Positions 16,348 through 28,539 are shown, counted from the stretch's first letter. The stretch: DNA of 64,000 nucleotides from Streptomyces sp. NBC_00289 (GCF_041435115.1 NZ_CP108046.1:9052001-9116000), one strand, 5' to 3'. The notes: generated by a model from the sequence alone, not told the origin. Numbers and translations are program-made.

Positions 16348-16544
16348 CTGCTCCACTCCTCGTTCACGTCGTGTCGCACCGAGCCCGCTTCAGCAACGAG
16401 ACGACGGTGAAACTCTTGCCGGATGACAACTCTAACCGTGGCCCGACCTCGTACGACACCGTCCCGCGCAATTGACACGGTCGGGTGGGAGCCGGTCGGT
16501 GTGGCCGTCACGGGCGGTCGAATCGGGAACCACCGTTCGAGGCG

Positions 16545-17732
16545 CTAGGCGTCGGACGACGCCGGTTGCTTGCCGAACCAGTCGAGGCAGACCACCAGCG
16601 CGTCGTCGTCCGGCTCGGGTCCGCCGCGACCGCCGCCCAGTTCGCGCAGTACGGCGGCGGGGGTGTCGGCCGCAGGCAGCAGACTGGTCGAGGTGACGGC
16701 CCGGGCCAGGGCGCGCTCACCCCGCTGTTCACCACCCTCCGGCGCGGCGGCCGCGTACACCCCGTCACTGACGAAGACGAGGCGGTCGCCGGGTTCCAGA
16801 CGGAAGTCCTGGGCGACGTAGTCGGTTTCCTCGAACATGCCCAGCGGCAGCTGCGCCTCGAAGTCGACCGTCGCCACCGTACGGTCGCGCAGGCGCAGCA
16901 TCCGCGGGGAGCCCGCGTCGACCACCTGCATGCGGCCGGTGGGCAGGTCGACGTCCACCAGCAGGGCGGAGAGATACGCCTCGCCCCCGTACCGGGCGTG
17001 GATCGCCTGGTCGGCGAGCGCCGCCTGGTCCGCGAGGGGGATGTCGGCCCGCCGCGCGTTGCGCAGCGCGCTGACGCCGAGATTGGTCAGCAGTGACGCC
17101 TCGACGTCCTCACCCATGCCGTTGGCCAGGTACAGCGTCAGCCGGTCGGTGGAGGCGGACCAGTCGAAGGTGTCGCCGAAGATCGCGTAGGCCGGTTCCA
17201 GCTGCGCGCCCACGGCGTACTCGGGCCGCGCGGAGGACCGGGCCCGGAGCAACTGCCACTGCATCTCGGCCGCGAGGGTCAGCCGGTCCGCTCGGCGGGC
17301 CCGCTGGTACAGATCGGTGTCGCGTTCGGCGACCACCACCTCGTGCCCCAGCGCCTGCGCCACCTCCGCCAGTTCCACCAGCTCCGCCTGGGCCGGCGCG
17401 GCTGTGGGAAGCGTCACGGACAGCACACCCAGCCGGTCACCGCGCACGGTGACCGGCAGATGGACCCGCGCCCGTCCGCCGTCGAGTTCCTCGACGAACG
17501 GCTCCTGCGATCCGAAGGCGCGGCCGGCCGCGCTCCGGTGCACGGGAAGCGCCTCCACGGGTACGGCGGGGGAGTCGGCCACGGGCCGCAGCACGGTCAG
17601 CCCGTAGTCGGCCATACGGAATTCCACGGCCTCGGCCGCGTACTGACTGCACAGCACTTCCCGGACCGCCGTCGGCAGCTGGTCCGGGGCCGCGGAGCGC
17701 AGGGCGCGCTCCGCGGCGACGAGTCTCTTCAT
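16545..17732 (-). CDS. GAF-SpoIIE-like phosphatase with degenerate active site
   Basis: A 395-aa protein with an N-terminal GAF-like domain (about 20-150), a short helical linker and a SpoIIE/PP2C fold (about 175-385). The motifs diverge: GGDWYDA is FGDTFDW, GDVxGHG is ANGMGED (metal-binding Asp replaced by Asn), while VSDGVYAAAAPEGG and DDDALVV remain. It may therefore be a weak enzyme or a binding protein. The ATG at 17732 has GAGGGAG before it; the longer open frame overlaps the divergent MarR gene. It diverges from MarR across 100 bases. Confidence 0.85.
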   Translation of the reverse strand: MKRLVAAERALRSAAPDQLPTAVREVLCSQYAAEAVEFRMADYGLTVLRPVADSPAVPVEALPVHRSAAGRAFGSQEPFVEELDGGRARVHLPVTVRGDRLGVLSVTLPTAAPAQAELVELAEVAQALGHEVVVAERDTDLYQRARRADRLTLAAEMQWQLLRARSSARPEYAVGAQLEPAYAIFGDTFDWSASTDRLTLYLANGMGEDVEASLLTNLGVSALRNARRADIPLADQAALADQAIHARYGGEAYLSALLVDVDLPTGRMQVVDAGSPRMLRLRDRTVATVDFEAQLPLGMFEETDYVAQDFRLEPGDRLVFVSDGVYAAAAPEGGEQRGERALARAVTSTSLLPAADTPAAVLRELGGGRGGPEPDDDALVVCLDWFGKQPASSDA

Positions 17733-17797
17733 GATCTCCCTCACATCCGATCCGTGCGATGCGGTGACGTGGCTGCCGCGCCGCCGGTCCCGGCGAG

Positions 17798-17826
17798 CTG
17801 ACAGCTTTCGGTAAGCCTGCGAGAGT
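17798..17826 (+). promoter_or_regulatory. Vegetative-type promoter of the MarR gene, leaderless
   Basis: CTGACA (17798-17803), a 17-base spacer and GAGAGT (17821-17826) place the transcription start at or next to the GTG at 17833. No ribosome binding site is seen, so the mRNA is probably leaderless. Confidence 0.6.
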
Positions 17827-17832
17827 GTCTCC

Positions 17833-18306
17833 GTGACGTCTTCCACTCCGCGCCCCCGTCCTCCCGAGGTGGCGCGTGTCACGTCACAGGCGGCAGAACT
17901 GCTCGAGGTGCTGTGGGGCCGTGCCTCGACGGCGCCGGTCTCGCCCTCCCAGCTGCGTGTCCTGTTCATCCTGGAACACAACGAGGGCATCAACCTGCGC
18001 ACGCTCGCCGACGCGCTGGGCTCCACGCCGCCGTCGACGAGCCGGCTGTGCGACCGGCTGCAGGCCGTGGGCTTCGTCGAGCGCAGGGCCGCCGCCAGCC
18101 GCCGGGAACTGCAGCTGCACCTGAGCCGCCGTGGCGAGAGCTTCCTGGTGGGGCTCCGCTCCCGGCGCGAGACCGCTCTGCAGTCGGTGCTGGAGCAGAT
18201 GCCGGCCGCGCAGCGCTCGGCGCTGCTGCGCGGCCTCGAGGGCTTCTGTGCCACGGCCGCCGCGCAGATCCACGACGACGACACGTTCGACGCCCGGACG
18301 GCCTGA
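17833..18306 (+). CDS. MarR family transcriptional regulator
   Basis: A 157-aa winged-helix regulator: helix-turn-helix around INLRTLADALGSTPPSTSRL (about 60-80) and wing with RRAAASRRELQLHLSRRG, flanked by dimerisation helices. MarR proteins usually repress a neighbouring divergent gene and respond to small ligands or oxidation. Here the divergent gene is a GAF-SpoIIE protein, an unusual target and worth noting. It starts at GTG 17833 immediately after its -10 box and is closed by a hairpin. Confidence 0.87.
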   Translation: MTSSTPRPRPPEVARVTSQAAELLEVLWGRASTAPVSPSQLRVLFILEHNEGINLRTLADALGSTPPSTSRLCDRLQAVGFVERRAAASRRELQLHLSRRGESFLVGLRSRRETALQSVLEQMPAAQRSALLRGLEGFCATAAAQIHDDDTFDARTA

Positions 18307-18326
18307 GCCCCGGCGGGTGCCGGGGC
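18307..18326 (+). terminator. Hairpin after MarR gene
   Basis: GCCCCGGC (18307-18314) and GCCGGGGC (18319-18326) with a 4-nt loop directly follow the MarR stop codon, in the gap to the convergent STAS gene. No T-run. Confidence 0.55.
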
Positions 18327-18374
18327 GGCGCGGAGTCCCCTTCCGCGGAGTCCCTCTCCGTGGGCATGGCGGGG

Positions 18375-18767
18375 TCAGACCCCCTGCCCTTCGGGTGTCT
18401 CCTGCATCCGGTCGACCAGCGCGAGTGCCTCCTCGACACTGTCCGACACCGGGACCGTGATGCTGACACCCGTGAGGTCGAGTATCCGGCGCACGGCGGG
18501 CGGGGGCGCGATGATGTGCACGCTGCCCGGGAGGCCGCGCGCCTCCTGGTAGACCCGCAGAACGATGTTCATGCCGGACGAGTCCATGAAGGGCACGCCG
18601 GACAGGTCGAGCAGGAAGTGCCGCCGGCCGTGGTGCAGCTGGTTGGCGAGGTGGTGCTGGAACTCCGTCGCCGTGTCGACGTCCAAGTAGCCCTCGACCG
18701 TGACCTGGGCCACGTCCTCCCGGGGCAGGGTGACCTCGACGGACAGAGGGTTCTGGGCAATGGACAC
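18375..18767 (-). CDS. STAS-domain anti-sigma factor antagonist (RsbV/BldG-like)
   Basis: A 130-aa single STAS domain with FLLDLSGVPFMDSSGMNIVL, in which Ser63/Ser64 occupy the RsbW-type phosphorylation site. Unphosphorylated antagonists bind the anti-sigma kinase and so release the sigma factor. The GTG at 18767 follows GGAGG at 5 bases; the longer ATG frame is unsupported. Two SigB-type promoter candidates lie 35 and about 230 bases upstream, which would give positive feedback on the sigma factor (inference). Confidence 0.88.
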   Translation of the reverse strand: MSIAQNPLSVEVTLPREDVAQVTVEGYLDVDTATEFQHHLANQLHHGRRHFLLDLSGVPFMDSSGMNIVLRVYQEARGLPGSVHIIAPPPAVRRILDLTGVSITVPVSDSVEEALALVDRMQETPEGQGV

Positions 18768-18801
18768 GAGTACCTCCACAAATGCTGACGGCCAGGGCTG
18801 G

Positions 18802-18826
18802 TTACCCCTGTGGGCGACTTCGATGC
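18802..18826 (-). promoter_or_regulatory. Candidate SigB-type promoter of the STAS gene
   Basis: On the minus strand GCAT (18826-18823), 15 bases, then GGGTAA (18807-18802). This fits the streptomycete SigB consensus GNNT-N14-16-GGGTAC/T except for the last base. It lies 34 bases before the GTG of the STAS antagonist gene. Confidence 0.45.
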
Positions 18827-19000
18827 ACACAGGTTCCGGCGGTGATCCGTGATCAAACTCTCCACGCTCTCAACGGTTCCCGCCGGCGGCGGGCCGGGGG
18901 CGGCCCCACCCCCGGGACCGCGCGGCGTACCGCGGCTGTCCGTCTCATGTCGTCCCCTCCCTTCACCTGCCGGCCGGTGTCTTTCACCGCGCACCCGCGT

Positions 19001-19025
19001 TTACCCCCGAATCGGCACAGCATGC
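19001..19025 (-). promoter_or_regulatory. Second candidate SigB-type promoter, same strand
   Basis: GCAT (19025-19022), 15 bases, GGGTAA (19006-19001) repeats exactly the spacing and hexamers of the candidate at 18802-18826. It would read toward the STAS antagonist gene with a leader of about 230 bases. Confidence 0.35.
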
Positions 19026-19138
19026 GTGGCCCGTCCGCCTCCAGGCCGTTCGCCCTGTCGGTGCGCGTGTGACACGGTGGGTGAAGCCCAACCGGCCCGG
19101 CACCGGCCACCAAGCCCCACAGAGAGGGGGCCACAACG

Positions 19139-19465
19139 ATGGGCGCTCACGTCCTTCTGTGTCCGGACGGCACCGCGGCGACACTGACGGTCGACACCGA
19201 CATCGACGACCAGACCCGGCCGGACCTCGAGTCCGCGGCCGACGCGCTGCCGGCCACCGTCCGTGAACTCACCCTCGACCTCGGTCCCGTGGTGTTCGTG
19301 GACAGCGCGGTCCTGCATCTCATCGGCAGCATGCAGCGGTCCGTCGAACGCAACGGCGGGCGGCTGCGGATCGCCGGCCTCGCCCCGCAGCCCCTCAGGC
19401 TGCTGCGACTCGCCTCCGCCCTGTGGCCGGAGGCCCGCTGGGACGACTACCTGCGAGCCTGCTGA
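19139..19465 (+). CDS. STAS-domain protein
   Basis: A 108-aa STAS domain: ELTLDLGPVVFVDSAVLHLI has Ser56 at the usual phosphorylation position, although the antagonist DSSG motif is DSAV here. The C-terminal half (GGRLRIAGLAPQPLRLLRLA) matches the STAS beta-helix end. It may be an antagonist for one of the local kinases or a divergent binding partner. The ATG at 19139 follows GAGAGGGG. It converges on the large PAS-SpoIIE gene across a long hairpin. Confidence 0.83.
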   Translation: MGAHVLLCPDGTAATLTVDTDIDDQTRPDLESAADALPATVRELTLDLGPVVFVDSAVLHLIGSMQRSVERNGGRLRIAGLAPQPLRLLRLASALWPEARWDDYLRAC

Positions 19466-19532
19466 GCCGCCGGCGCCGGACTCCTCTCGGGGTCCGGACG
19501 CCGGTCCGGCCCGGCACTTTCCGCTGGGCCTT

Positions 19533-19586
19533 GTCGTCACCTTCCCGTCTGCCTCGCCCTCCGGGCGACGACGGGAAGGTGACGAC
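19533..19586. terminator. 17-bp perfect inverted repeat between convergent genes
   Basis: GTCGTCACCTTCCCGTC (19533-19549) is exactly complementary to 19570-19586 across a 20-nt loop. It lies between a plus-strand STAS gene and a minus-strand phosphatase gene, so it probably terminates both. Confidence 0.75.
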
Positions 19587-19591
19587 AGGAC

Positions 19592-22138
19592 CTATGAGAC
19601 CCGGATGCCCACGATGCACGTGTCGTCGTCCGTGTCCGACCTGCTGTAGGTGAGCAGCCGGTCCAACTGCAGATCCAGCGTCCTCGGGGCACTGCGCGCG
19701 GTGGCCAGCAGATGGGTCAGCGACTCCTCCACGGAGCGGTCCCGGCGCTCGATCAGCCCGTCGGTGTACATCAGCAGCGTGTCCTCCGGGGCCAGTTGAA
19801 CCTCGTCCTCCTCGTACACCGCTTCCGGTACGGCACCCAGCAGCATCCCCCTGACCAGTGGCAGCGGCGCGGCCTCCGCGCCGCGCACCAGGACGGGCGG
19901 GAGATGACCGGCCCGGGCCCAGCGCAGGGTGCGCCGGTCGGGGTCGTACAGACCGCAGGCCGCCGTGGCGGTGACCGCCCCCGTCAGATGGTGGGCCACG
20001 ATGTTCAGCCACGACAGCAGCTGTCCGGGCCCGGCGCCGGTCACCGCCAGCCCGCGCAGGGCGTTGCGGAGCACCACCATGCTGGTCGCCGCCTCTATGC
20101 CGTGACCGGCCACGTCACCGACGCACAGCAGCACGTTCCGGGACGGCAGCACCACGGCGTCGTACCAGTCGCCGCCCACCAGCTGCTCCGTCTCGGCCGG
20201 CCGGTAGCGGACGGCCACCTGGAGACTGGGCACCCGCAACGGAGCCTGGGTCGGCGGCATGATGGCGTGCTGCAGCTGGAGCGTGAGCCGGTTGCGTTCG
20301 GCCGACTGCTGCTCGCTGTGCGCGAGTTGGTCGCGGGTGGCGGCGAGGGCGACCTCGGTCCAGTGCTGGGACGAGATGTCCTGATAGGCGCCCCGGATCA
20401 CGAACAACCGGTCGTTGGTGTCGAGGACCGGTTCGGCGACCACGCGGATGTGCCGGGTCACCCCGTCGGGACGCTGCAACCGGAACGCCGCGGAGGACGG
20501 CCGCCGGTGGTGCAGCAGGGTGCGCAGGAATCGGCGGATGGCGACGGCGTCGTCCGGATGGGCGTGCGCCGGCAACTCCTCCAGCGGCACCGGGGTGCTC
20601 GACGGCGAGCGGCCGTACAGGTCGAAGAGCTGACCGTTCCAGGTGATCTCGTTGGTCAGCAGGTTCTCCTCGAAACCGCCGATCCGCCCCAGGCGCTGGG
20701 CGTGCTGCAGCAGGCTGGCGAGCCGGGCCGTCTCGTCCTCGATGCGCCACAGCAGCAGGACACTCGAACCGTGCCTGCTGATGCTGATGTCCGCGATCGA
20801 CGACAGCGGCACCTGGTCGACGAGGGCGGTGAGGTTCATCCGACGGCCCCTGAACGGCTCACCCGTGGCATACACCCGCTCGACGCGCTGGAAGAGCTCG
20901 CTCTCCCCGGCGGCCATCGGGTAGGCCTCGAGGAGCAGGGCGCCGTTGACGACGGCACGGGGCCGGCCGGCCGGATCGAGGAAGCGGTTGTTCACGTGCT
21001 GGATACGGAAGTCCACGAGGTTCCCGAAGCCGTCGACGTGCGGCACCAGGACCAGGGCGGGGTCGTGCAGTCCGTCGGCCAGGTCCATCAGCTCCGCCGC
21101 GTCCGGCAGGATCCGCGGCTCGGGTGCGGACTCACTGCGCAGCGTGGACGTCTCCAGCGTGTGCGCGCACAGTTCGGCGAGCGCCTCCACCTGGCGGACC
21201 ACCTGAGGTGGTTGCGGGTCCAGCGGCGCCGCCCAGACGATCTCCAGAACCCCGTGGATGCGCCCGCCGGTACCGGCGGGCAGGGCGACACGTCCGCCGT
21301 CCGGATTGCGTTGCCGGCCGATGCTGGGCAGGCCGGTCGCGGCGAGCGAGGTGATCCACTGCCCGGAGCGCTCGCTGAGGCCACGACGCGCCACCGTCGC
21401 CACGTCCGGCGGGACGTAGCGCCAGCGCTCCGCCTCGGCCGGTGAGAAGCCGGCACTGCCCGCCAGGCTGAGGGAGCCGTCGGGGCCCGCCGACCAGATG
21501 GCCACGGCCACCGCACCGAGCGGCCGCAGCGCATGCTCCAGGAGGGAATCGGCGACGGCCTGGGTGTCGTCCGCCGCCAGCGCGCCGCTCTCCGCGGCCC
21601 GCAGCCGTACGGCCGCGGACTCGTCCACCGGTTCGCCGTCGCCCTCGGCGGCGGCGAGGAACGCGTCGGTCACCTCGGACATCCGGTCCCGGGCGGCCTG
21701 GTTGATGACCTCGACCGCGAACTCCAGCGGTGTCACCTTGGCCTGCTCGGTCAGCTCGGCCAGCTGCCGCGCGGCCTGGGTCGGGCCGCACTGCAGCCGC
21801 TCGACCAGGATGCCCTTGGCGAGTTCGATCAGGGCCCGCCCCTCGGCCTCCGCCTGGGCCGCCCGCACTTCGCGGCGCAGCCGGTCCACGGTGGCCGCCA
21901 GTCTGCCCACGGAGGAACCCGGGGCCGCCGGCTCGCCGGCCTTCCCGTCGGTGCCGTCGGACGGGGCGGGGGCGGTGCCGGCGTCGGCGTGCCCCTCACC
22001 GGCCTGGGGACCGTCGACGGACCCGGACCGTGCCTCACCGTCGACGGACCCGGACCCGGACCCGGACCCGGACCCGGACCCGGACCCGGACCCGGGCCCG
22101 CCGTCGACGGTTTCGCTCGGATGCTCGGAGTTGCTCAC
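19592..22138 (-). CDS. ANTAR-GAF-PAS-SpoIIE multidomain phosphatase
   Basis: An 848-aa protein. Order: a Gly-Ser repeat (about 10-30) encoded by eight GGACCC units; a helical ANTAR-like segment (about 90-155, ALIELAKGILVERLQCGPTQ); a GAF-like domain (about 170-330); PAS domains (about 350-610, including IGGFEENLLTNEITWNGQLF); and a SpoIIE phosphatase (about 640-845) with GGDWYDA, GDVAGHG, YTDGLIE and DDDTCIV intact. It is likely a cytoplasmic sensor phosphatase acting on STAS antagonists. ANTAR domains normally bind RNA, so a second output is possible. It starts at GTG 22138, 91 bases after the hybrid kinase, probably in one transcript. Confidence 0.88.
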   Translation of the reverse strand: MSNSEHPSETVDGGPGSGSGSGSGSGSGSGSVDGEARSGSVDGPQAGEGHADAGTAPAPSDGTDGKAGEPAAPGSSVGRLAATVDRLRREVRAAQAEAEGRALIELAKGILVERLQCGPTQAARQLAELTEQAKVTPLEFAVEVINQAARDRMSEVTDAFLAAAEGDGEPVDESAAVRLRAAESGALAADDTQAVADSLLEHALRPLGAVAVAIWSAGPDGSLSLAGSAGFSPAEAERWRYVPPDVATVARRGLSERSGQWITSLAATGLPSIGRQRNPDGGRVALPAGTGGRIHGVLEIVWAAPLDPQPPQVVRQVEALAELCAHTLETSTLRSESAPEPRILPDAAELMDLADGLHDPALVLVPHVDGFGNLVDFRIQHVNNRFLDPAGRPRAVVNGALLLEAYPMAAGESELFQRVERVYATGEPFRGRRMNLTALVDQVPLSSIADISISRHGSSVLLLWRIEDETARLASLLQHAQRLGRIGGFEENLLTNEITWNGQLFDLYGRSPSSTPVPLEELPAHAHPDDAVAIRRFLRTLLHHRRPSSAAFRLQRPDGVTRHIRVVAEPVLDTNDRLFVIRGAYQDISSQHWTEVALAATRDQLAHSEQQSAERNRLTLQLQHAIMPPTQAPLRVPSLQVAVRYRPAETEQLVGGDWYDAVVLPSRNVLLCVGDVAGHGIEAATSMVVLRNALRGLAVTGAGPGQLLSWLNIVAHHLTGAVTATAACGLYDPDRRTLRWARAGHLPPVLVRGAEAAPLPLVRGMLLGAVPEAVYEEDEVQLAPEDTLLMYTDGLIERRDRSVEESLTHLLATARSAPRTLDLQLDRLLTYSRSDTDDDTCIVGIRVS
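22046..22093. repeat. Eight tandem GGACCC hexamers inside the phosphatase gene
   Basis: Eight perfect copies of GGACCC run from 22046 to 22093, flanked on both sides by CCGTCGACGG. In the minus-strand gene they encode an alternating Gly-Ser linker. Slippage would change protein length without breaking the frame. Confidence 0.95.
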
Positions 22139-22229
22139 AGTGCGAAGGCTCCTCGGCTGGAAAACCCTGGGGCGCGGACGGGCGGACACCCGCCCGGCCC
22201 TGTCGTGTGCGGGGCGGGGACCGGCATTC

Positions 22230-26507
<4,278 letters not shown>

Positions 26508-26531
26508 GCGCATCCTCGTTCCGCTCCCCAG

Positions 26532-26551
26532 GAGTCCTCGGGCGAGGACTC
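26532..26551 (-). promoter_or_regulatory. Hairpin in the leader of the hybrid kinase gene
   Basis: GAGTCCTCG (26532-26540) and CGAGGACTC (26543-26551) form a 9-bp perfect inverted repeat about 20 bases upstream of the kinase start region. It could fold in the mRNA next to the ribosome binding site, or be a protein site. Confidence 0.35.
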
Positions 26552-26716
26552 GGAACCACGCGGTGCCGCCGGGCGGCCCCGCAAGCCGTGTATGTATTTG
26601 CGCAGTTCACGGATCTGCGCGATGAGAAATACGCCGCAGGCTAACCCACCTGACGTACGACCGACAAAGCGTCGCACCGACAGGTACGTCCCGCCGTTTC
26701 ACCCGCCACGGTTTGT
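26552..26716. other. Rest of the intergenic region between the hybrid kinase and PRC-barrel genes
   Basis: The whole gap runs 26514-26939 (426 bases). Apart from the hairpin and two promoter candidates listed separately, this part is relatively AT-rich (around 26590-26640) and should hold the kinase promoter on the minus strand. No gene of convincing codon use was seen in it. Confidence 0.6.
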
Positions 26717-26741
26717 GCATGGTGTGAAGAAGTATGGGTAC
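26717..26741 (+). promoter_or_regulatory. Distal candidate SigB-type promoter of the PRC-barrel gene
   Basis: GCAT (26717-26720), 15 bases, GGGTAC (26736-26741) fits the SigB consensus GNNT-N14-16-GGGTAC/T fully. It is about 200 bases before the GTG of the PRC-barrel gene. Confidence 0.5.
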
Positions 26742-26832
26742 CCGACCACATTTTCTCCCAGGGTGGGGGTCTCGGCGGCACCCGGTGGAGGCCGGTGTGC
26801 ACTGCCGCGCGGTCGTGGCGGAGAAACGTTTC

Positions 26833-26857
26833 GAATGCCGCCGCGGGAGCCGGGTAT
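26833..26857 (+). promoter_or_regulatory. Proximal candidate SigB-type promoter of the PRC-barrel gene
   Basis: GAAT (26833-26836), 15 bases, GGGTAT (26852-26857) is also a full consensus match and would give a leader of about 75 bases before GTG 26940. Two matches in tandem in one gap strengthen both. Confidence 0.55.
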
Positions 26858-26939
26858 CTGCTGCTGTGGAGCACCACGGGGCGGCACCGTCCGCCCCAGG
26901 GCTCATCACCCGTCATTCGACCGGGGAGGAAGGAGCAGG

Positions 26940-27311
26940 GTGACCACTGACAGGATCTGGTCCTACGCACCGGACAGCGCTCACGTCGAGGGGCAGGACC
27001 TCACGAACTGCGTCGTGACCGCGGCCGACGGCGTCATCGGGCACGTGGACCGGGAGGCCGACCACCACGGTATGCGCCACCTGGTCGTCGACACCGGCGT
27101 GTGGGTCTTCGGCAGGAGCGTGCTGGTCCCGGTCGGCGTCGTCACCGGCGTCGACATCGACAGCAGGACGATCACTCTGGCCTGCACCAGGGGAGAGGTG
27201 AAGGCGGCCCCCCGCTTCCGCACCGACAGCGAAACCATGGATCCCGCCTATCTGGCCGGCGTCGGCGACTACTACCATCGCCTGCCGCCGCGCGAGACGA
27301 CCACCGCGTGA
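26940..27311 (+). CDS. PRC-barrel domain protein
   Basis: A 123-aa small soluble protein. The PRC-barrel is seen in GQDLTNCVVTAADGVIGHVD and HLVVDTGVWVFGRSVLVPVG, followed by a short helical tail. PRC-barrels are adaptor domains seen in RNA-processing factors, photosynthetic proteins and stress-induced actinobacterial proteins; a specific role is not shown. The GTG at 26940 has AAGGAG five bases upstream. With two SigB-type promoter candidates it is a good SigB-regulon member. A 27-codon ORF and an anti-sigma kinase gene follow on the same strand. Confidence 0.85.
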   Translation: MTTDRIWSYAPDSAHVEGQDLTNCVVTAADGVIGHVDREADHHGMRHLVVDTGVWVFGRSVLVPVGVVTGVDIDSRTITLACTRGEVKAAPRFRTDSETMDPAYLAGVGDYYHRLPPRETTTA

Positions 27312-27356
27312 CCGGAATGCAGGACCGCTCCACGCAAGCACGGAAGGCAGTGTGCA

Positions 27357-27440
27357 GTGAGAGGAACCACGCCGTTCTCCGTCGTCACTGACGACATCGG
27401 GCCCGGGACGGAGGCGCCGCGGGCAGTGACGTCCGGGTGA
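27357..27440 (+). CDS. 27-aa ORF overlapping the next gene (leader peptide candidate)
   Basis: GTG 27357 follows GGAAGG at about 9 bases and the frame runs 27 codons to TGA at 27438-27440. That TGA overlaps the GTG start of the next gene by 4 nt (GTGA), the usual sign of translational coupling here. The peptide begins MRGTTPFSVVTDDIG; no family is recognised. It may be a real small protein or only a coupling leader. Confidence 0.35.
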   Translation: MRGTTPFSVVTDDIGPGTEAPRAVTSG

Positions 27441-27904
27441 GGCCGGCCGAGCACGCGCAGGACAAGGAGGCGGCGACAGGGCTCCGGGTGACGAGTGCGG
27501 CGATGGCCCGCGCACAGGCACGGACGGTGGTGCGTGAGCGGTGGGAGTCCGCCTCGCGCAGAGCGCGCGAGGAAGACGTCATCGACCTGCTCCTCGTCGT
27601 CTCGGAACTGGTCGCGAACGCCATCCGGCACGGCGAGGGACTCGCGGAATTCGACATCGCGCTCACACCCGAAGGGGTCCGGCTGGCCGTCCGGGACAAC
27701 AGCGACGTCGTCCCCCGGGTCGCGTACGGGTCCGGCGCCCTGCCCAGCGGTCACCACGGCAGCGGCTACGGCTGGCCGCTGATCATCCGGCTGGCCCGCG
27801 GGATCGAGATCGACACGCACCCCGAGGGCGGGAAGACGATCAGTGTCACCGTGCCGCTGCGCGAGGCCTCGGAGCCCCCGGACAGTGCGGGGCAGCCGGC
27901 CTGA
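27437..27904 (+). CDS. ATP-binding anti-sigma factor-like kinase
   Basis: A 155-aa GHKL protein: N-box SELVANAIRHGEG, G1 VRDNSDVVPRV and a G2 variant GSGYGWPLIIRLARG, ending GGKTISVTVPL. The Trp-Pro variant is shared with the kinase at 3618-4061, so the two are close relatives. It probably inhibits a SigB-type factor or phosphorylates a STAS protein. The start at GTG 27437 overlaps a preceding 27-codon ORF by 4 nt. The gene follows the PRC-barrel gene and meets another such kinase tail to tail. Confidence 0.85.
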   Translation: MRPAEHAQDKEAATGLRVTSAAMARAQARTVVRERWESASRRAREEDVIDLLLVVSELVANAIRHGEGLAEFDIALTPEGVRLAVRDNSDVVPRVAYGSGALPSGHHGSGYGWPLIIRLARGIEIDTHPEGGKTISVTVPLREASEPPDSAGQPA

Positions 27905-27954
27905 CCACCACGCCTCCCCGGGCTCGACGCCGACGGCCGCCGGATTCCATGGGA

Positions 27955-28389
27955 TCACCAGGGCAGGAAGACGTGGATCTCCTTGCCGCTCGCGTCCGGG
28001 ACGACGCTGACCTGGTCGCACAGGGTGTGGATCAGGTGCCAGCCGATCCCGCCGCCGCCCTTGTTGGGGTGGAAGGGGCGTGGCGCGGGCGGTGTGGTGT
28101 TCGTGTCGTGCATCGTCACGTGCACTCCGTCGAAGGTGCGGCGCATGCGCAGTTCGAAGGGTCCTGGGGCGTACTGCACCGCGTTCGCGGCCAGTTCCGT
28201 CACCACCAGGAGTATGTCGTCCCAGTACTCGGGTGCTGCCGGCGGCGAGGCCCGCGCCAGGTCGTGGAGAAACTTCTCCGCCTCCAAGCGTGCACCCGTC
28301 ACATTGCGCAGCTCACCCGCGAAGCGCGTGGTGCGCATCGAGATCTCCTCAGCAGCCAGTGTGTCGTCCCAATGCGGCTCGGTTGCCAT
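27955..28389 (-). CDS. ATP-binding anti-sigma factor-like kinase
   Basis: A 144-aa GHKL protein with N-box VTELAANAVQYAPG, G1 MHDTNTTPPAP and G2 GGGGIGWHLIHTLCD. The ATG at 28389 follows GAGGAAGG; a longer frame from 28464 adds an unlikely Arg-rich leader. It converges with the kinase at 27437-27904 across 50 bases. The two kinases differ clearly, so they are not a recent duplication. A weak SigB-type promoter candidate lies about 70 bases upstream. Confidence 0.85.
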   Translation of the reverse strand: MATEPHWDDTLAAEEISMRTTRFAGELRNVTGARLEAEKFLHDLARASPPAAPEYWDDILLVVTELAANAVQYAPGPFELRMRRTFDGVHVTMHDTNTTPPAPRPFHPNKGGGGIGWHLIHTLCDQVSVVPDASGKEIHVFLPW

Positions 28390-28456
28390 CGTGCCTTCCT
28401 CGGCCCGGCGTCGGCCGGGCTGGTCGTCCTCTCTTCGTCGTTCGTACGGTTGACAA

Positions 28457-28481
28457 GTTCCCAAGCCCGGAGAGCCTACGC
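28457..28481 (-). promoter_or_regulatory. Weak SigB-type promoter candidate for the kinase gene
   Basis: GCGT (28481-28478), 15 bases, GGGAAC (28462-28457) on the minus strand resembles the GGGWAW form of SigB -10 boxes but is not a full consensus match. It would give a leader of about 60 bases. Confidence 0.25.
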
Positions 28482-28539
28482 GCCCGCTCTTGCCCCACCT
28501 GGAGACCGGGCCGAGCCGTGACGACCACCGGGACAGGGC

